Positions 61,826 to 64,000 of a DNA stretch of 64,000 bases are shown one piece after another (position 1 is the first letter of the stretch; every line of letters begins with the position of its first letter). Below the pieces are notes generated by a model that worked only from the letters and a program-made list of their open reading frames with translations, was not told where the DNA came from and made no database searches. Origin of the DNA: Bacillota bacterium. Lineage in GTDB: Bacteria > Bacillota > Clostridia > Lachnospirales > Lachnospiraceae. Where the stretch lies: the NCBI GenBank assembly GCA_023414355.1, contig JAEZOB010000042.1:327435-391434 (forward strand). Reading direction: 5' to 3'. Made by a program: the position numbers and the translations under genes.

Positions 61826-63703
61826 TTAATATCTCATTGGAATGATTTCTATATACTGATCAACAGATGCATTCTGATAGAATAAATCAATAATCTGTCT
61901 TCCAAGTGGATTCAGCTTTTCTGTATTATATTTTTTCAATTCCTGTGCAAAAAATTCAGTCAGTATCTTGGCTCCGGTATCATATCCTTCTAACCCGACT
62001 TCTTTCTGAGTTTCTGGCTGAAGAAATGCTTTTCTTATATATTGTCCATCAATTTTCAATGAATCAAGCCCAAAGCCTAGAAGTGAACACCGAGCCTCTA
62101 TCAAATGCTCCGGTTTAAATTTCGCACTTCCCCTTCGTGCAATATACTCTCTTGCAATCCATTGTGGCATAAAGCTCACTTCATAAGCACCAATATGCTG
62201 ATTTGGAATTAAAACATATCGTGTGTTGGTGGAGTTCATGACCTGTTCCAGCATCAGATTTGCTTGATTTACCATCTTCCCTGTGGCAAATGGCCAATAA
62301 GATCCGACTCCTTCGCTTGACATTTCTGCTTTATCAATGATACTAGGGTTATTAAATCCTCTTGGTGCTACCAGACGCCATAGCCATGCCAATGCCGGAG
62401 GTAGTACATGCATTATACCCATAATACCATAAGATGGATTTTCCTTTGTACACAACGGAGTGCGTACGCCAAAGCTTCTCACATCTACCTCGACCGGTTC
62501 ATCAATCGCTTTCGGTACCAATCTCCTTGGCAGAATAACGCGAGGATTAGGACAAGGTTTCCCATCACTGTCCATAATATGTTCCCACACTAAACAAGTT
62601 GCATTTGGTACGGCTTGTATGTTTAGGAAAATTAACGGTTCTGAAGGTTGAGTTAAAATTTCTTCATAGTGTGGAGACGTCCCGTATTTTGTAATATTAT
62701 CCAATCTTAAAAACCATGCTGCTTCAGCTTCCTTCACGACCAACTTTTTACTTTGATTTTGCATTTTAGGATGGCACAGTGCCATGTCATCTGTGACAGG
62801 TCTAAGCTCACAGGTTTCATTCAACACAATATAATCTTTTTCTCCCGAAACAGCATTTTTTCCTAATACTATTCTGCCATCCATCTCCTTATGGATGGCT
62901 TCAATCATTTCACTCTTTCCGCCACCGGAAGCTCCTTCATGCATGATAACAATTTCATTATCGTATGGAGTAATTACTTTTACTGTAGAGGCATGAGCAG
63001 TAATCCAGCCTTCCTCTTCTCCTATATTAAGCAGTACACCATAAATTCCTTTTTTTGCACTCGGACCAGGATAAAGATTATAAGAATACACTTCATGAAT
63101 GCCCTCAAGGCGGTTATGAAGTACTATTTGCTTGCCATCAAAATGGGTGTGTCTGAAGGGCGGTGCCAAGAAAATAATTGCTCTGGGATTGAATGTATCC
63201 GTAATATCATCCATATTCAAAAAGCCCTGTAAATCTGCAAGACCGGCAGCAAAAAACCCTGCATTTGACGGTGCAATCAATATTGAATCATATCCGTATT
63301 CAATTCCACCGGACTTAAAAGGTAAGAGAATCAGCTCCTGCCTTTTCAACCATTCGAAGGTTTCTGTTCTCACTATCGTAAAATCCGTATGATAAACATC
63401 TTCATATTTGGGCTTATCAGTATCTTTATGATCAGCTACCAGCAGACAATCCGGATCACGCCTTCTCATATAATCATCTACATAGTTTACAACAGCGCCA
63501 TTTTTACATTTAGTTACTGTTGCTTCTAATACATTCCCTAAGCCTTCCACCTCATATTCTACGTCATAAGTAGTATTTACTTCATTCCCCATTGCAAGCT
63601 TGAGTAACTCATTTCTTGTTTTCGGGACAATGACTCCCTTTGAACCGTTCAGTATTTCAATTACGTAATCCGGCAAATTCAATTTAGATAAGCTTTCCTG
63701 CAT
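61826..63703 (-). CDS. DUF4914 family protein with P-loop
   Basis: The 625-residue protein has a P-loop 'GASGGGKS' at residues 257-264, resembling the ATP-binding loop of PEP carboxykinase-like kinases, followed by a largely conserved region typical of DUF4914. No signal or membrane segment. The reaction is unknown; a small-molecule kinase or carboxykinase-like enzyme is an inference from the loop. AGAGG lies 7 nt before ATG 63701-63703; an in-frame TTG five codons upstream is less likely. It stands alone, between a group II intron and a palindromic element. Confidence 0.8.
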   Translation of the reverse strand: MQESLSKLNLPDYVIEILNGSKGVIVPKTRNELLKLAMGNEVNTTYDVEYEVEGLGNVLEATVTKCKNGAVVNYVDDYMRRRDPDCLLVADHKDTDKPKYEDVYHTDFTIVRTETFEWLKRQELILLPFKSGGIEYGYDSILIAPSNAGFFAAGLADLQGFLNMDDITDTFNPRAIIFLAPPFRHTHFDGKQIVLHNRLEGIHEVYSYNLYPGPSAKKGIYGVLLNIGEEEGWITAHASTVKVITPYDNEIVIMHEGASGGGKSEMIEAIHKEMDGRIVLGKNAVSGEKDYIVLNETCELRPVTDDMALCHPKMQNQSKKLVVKEAEAAWFLRLDNITKYGTSPHYEEILTQPSEPLIFLNIQAVPNATCLVWEHIMDSDGKPCPNPRVILPRRLVPKAIDEPVEVDVRSFGVRTPLCTKENPSYGIMGIMHVLPPALAWLWRLVAPRGFNNPSIIDKAEMSSEGVGSYWPFATGKMVNQANLMLEQVMNSTNTRYVLIPNQHIGAYEVSFMPQWIAREYIARRGSAKFKPEHLIEARCSLLGFGLDSLKIDGQYIRKAFLQPETQKEVGLEGYDTGAKILTEFFAQELKKYNTEKLNPLGRQIIDLFYQNASVDQYIEIIPMRY

Positions 63704-63785
63704 ACCTATACCTCTCAATCGTGTTTTATTATTAAGCTACAATTCATACCATAAATTCATTCTTACATACCTATAATGCTAATTC

Positions 63786-63860
63786 TCAAGCTAATAATCG
63801 CTCCCTTACAACTAGTAAATCACTGTCATTTCCTATTATTCTGTCCACCTTATTATCCAT
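63786..63860 (-). CDS. Possible 24-residue peptide downstream of intron
   Basis: ATG 63858-63860 has AAAGGAGG 6 nt upstream, an excellent ribosome site; the frame reads MDNKVDRIIGNDSDLLVVRE and ends at 63786. There is no similarity I recognise. It may be a leader peptide for the DUF4914 gene 82 bp downstream, or the surviving start of a gene cut short when the intron entered. Confidence 0.35.
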   Translation of the reverse strand: MDNKVDRIIGNDSDLLVVRERLLA

Positions 63861-63879
63861 ATATAACCTCCTTTAAAAT

Positions 63880-64000
63880 CGAGTAGGAGGCGGTGACTAA
63901 CCGCCGTCCTCTCACAGCACCGTGCGTACCGTTCGGTACACGGCGCTTTCAATAGTTGACGTGCACTGACTGATATGCAATGGCTAAGTCATAGAAGCCA
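63880..64000 (-). mobile_element. Group II intron, 3' end (domains V and VI), rest outside window
   Basis: On the minus strand, AGCGCCGTGTAC followed by GTACGCACGGTGCT (63916-63947) forms the 30-odd-nt domain V hairpin with its AGC...GTAC signature. GTGAGAGGACGGCGG with CCGCCTCCTACTCGAT (63880-63915) forms domain VI and the 3' end. This sequence style is common in bacterial, probably class C-like, introns. The reverse transcriptase would lie beyond base 64000. The 3' splice site is near 63880; the DNA after it carries a ribosome site and a short frame. Confidence 0.8.

Overview
The window is AT-rich, dense DNA typical of an anaerobic Clostridia genome, most likely a Lachnospiraceae relative. 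Support comes from strong AGGAGG-type ribosome sites, frequent TTG/GTG starts, many ABC/MATE exporters with TetR, MarR and PadR switches, a flavodiiron protein, an iron-sulfur flavoprotein, a separate CoaB/CoaC pair and an Hps/Phi cluster. I see no rRNA, tRNA, CRISPR array or phage. The species cannot be fixed from sequence alone.

Layout. 1-924: 3' part of a flavodiiron protein, then about 600 bp of large hairpins. 1540-6512 (-): tetR, ABC ATPase, FtsX-type permease and MATE pump behind an operator-laden promoter. 6680-8266: membrane PAS-GGDEF protein. 8670-11231 (-): redox operon (FMN-binding protein, MarR, flavodoxin, iron-sulfur flavoprotein, flavodoxin-fold reductase). 11490-12994: msrA and a dihydrouridine synthase. 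13228-16705: sugar ABC importer. 16881-22846: a large zinc-ribbon protein and a TetM/EF-G-like GTPase fused to a Rae1-like NYN nuclease. 23335-27453: MATE pump, alpha-toroid protein and an ABC-2 exporter. 27707-28977: ECF sigma factor and OsmC. 29047-32409: tetR-coaB-coaC-coaX-ECF S component, a coenzyme A operon. 32727-40856: UvrA-like ATPase, glycosyltransferase plus beta-helix protein, EamA transporter and divergent MocR regulator. 40991-45282: tiny membrane protein, ABC exporter and divergent tetR. 45284-50714: ATC-hydrolase-like protein, thioredoxin, two rhodaneses, ferredoxin, RIC/ScdA di-iron repair protein, quinone oxidoreductase and an XRE/membrane pair. 51021-52051: PadR with two DUF1048 proteins. 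53117-56549: membrane HExxH protein, RpiR regulator, cupin phosphoglucose isomerase, hexulose-phosphate synthase and isomerase. 56803-60200: TetR, DUF6506, AraC and a frameshifted DbpA helicase. 60540-61589: RsmH paralogue. 61826-63703: DUF4914 P-loop protein. 63880-64000: 3' end of a group II intron.

How the parts work together. Redox and nitrosative-stress functions recur (flavodiiron protein, Isf-like flavoprotein, MsrA, RIC, thioredoxin, rhodaneses, OsmC). Ferredoxin and RIC share an upstream motif. The coenzyme A genes form one TetR-controlled unit. The isomerase/Hps/Phi set interconverts glucose-6-P, fructose-6-P and ribulose-5-P plus formaldehyde.

Most unusual content: (1) the TetM-like/Rae1-like fusion GTPase, which suggests a ribosome-dependent mRNA nuclease; (2) at least two families of extragenic palindromic elements whose stems change sequence while keeping pairing, at 8418-8636 with 61599-61821, and at 14119, 22997, 38341 and 56557; (3) several regulator promoters where an operator lies in or over the -35/-10 region.
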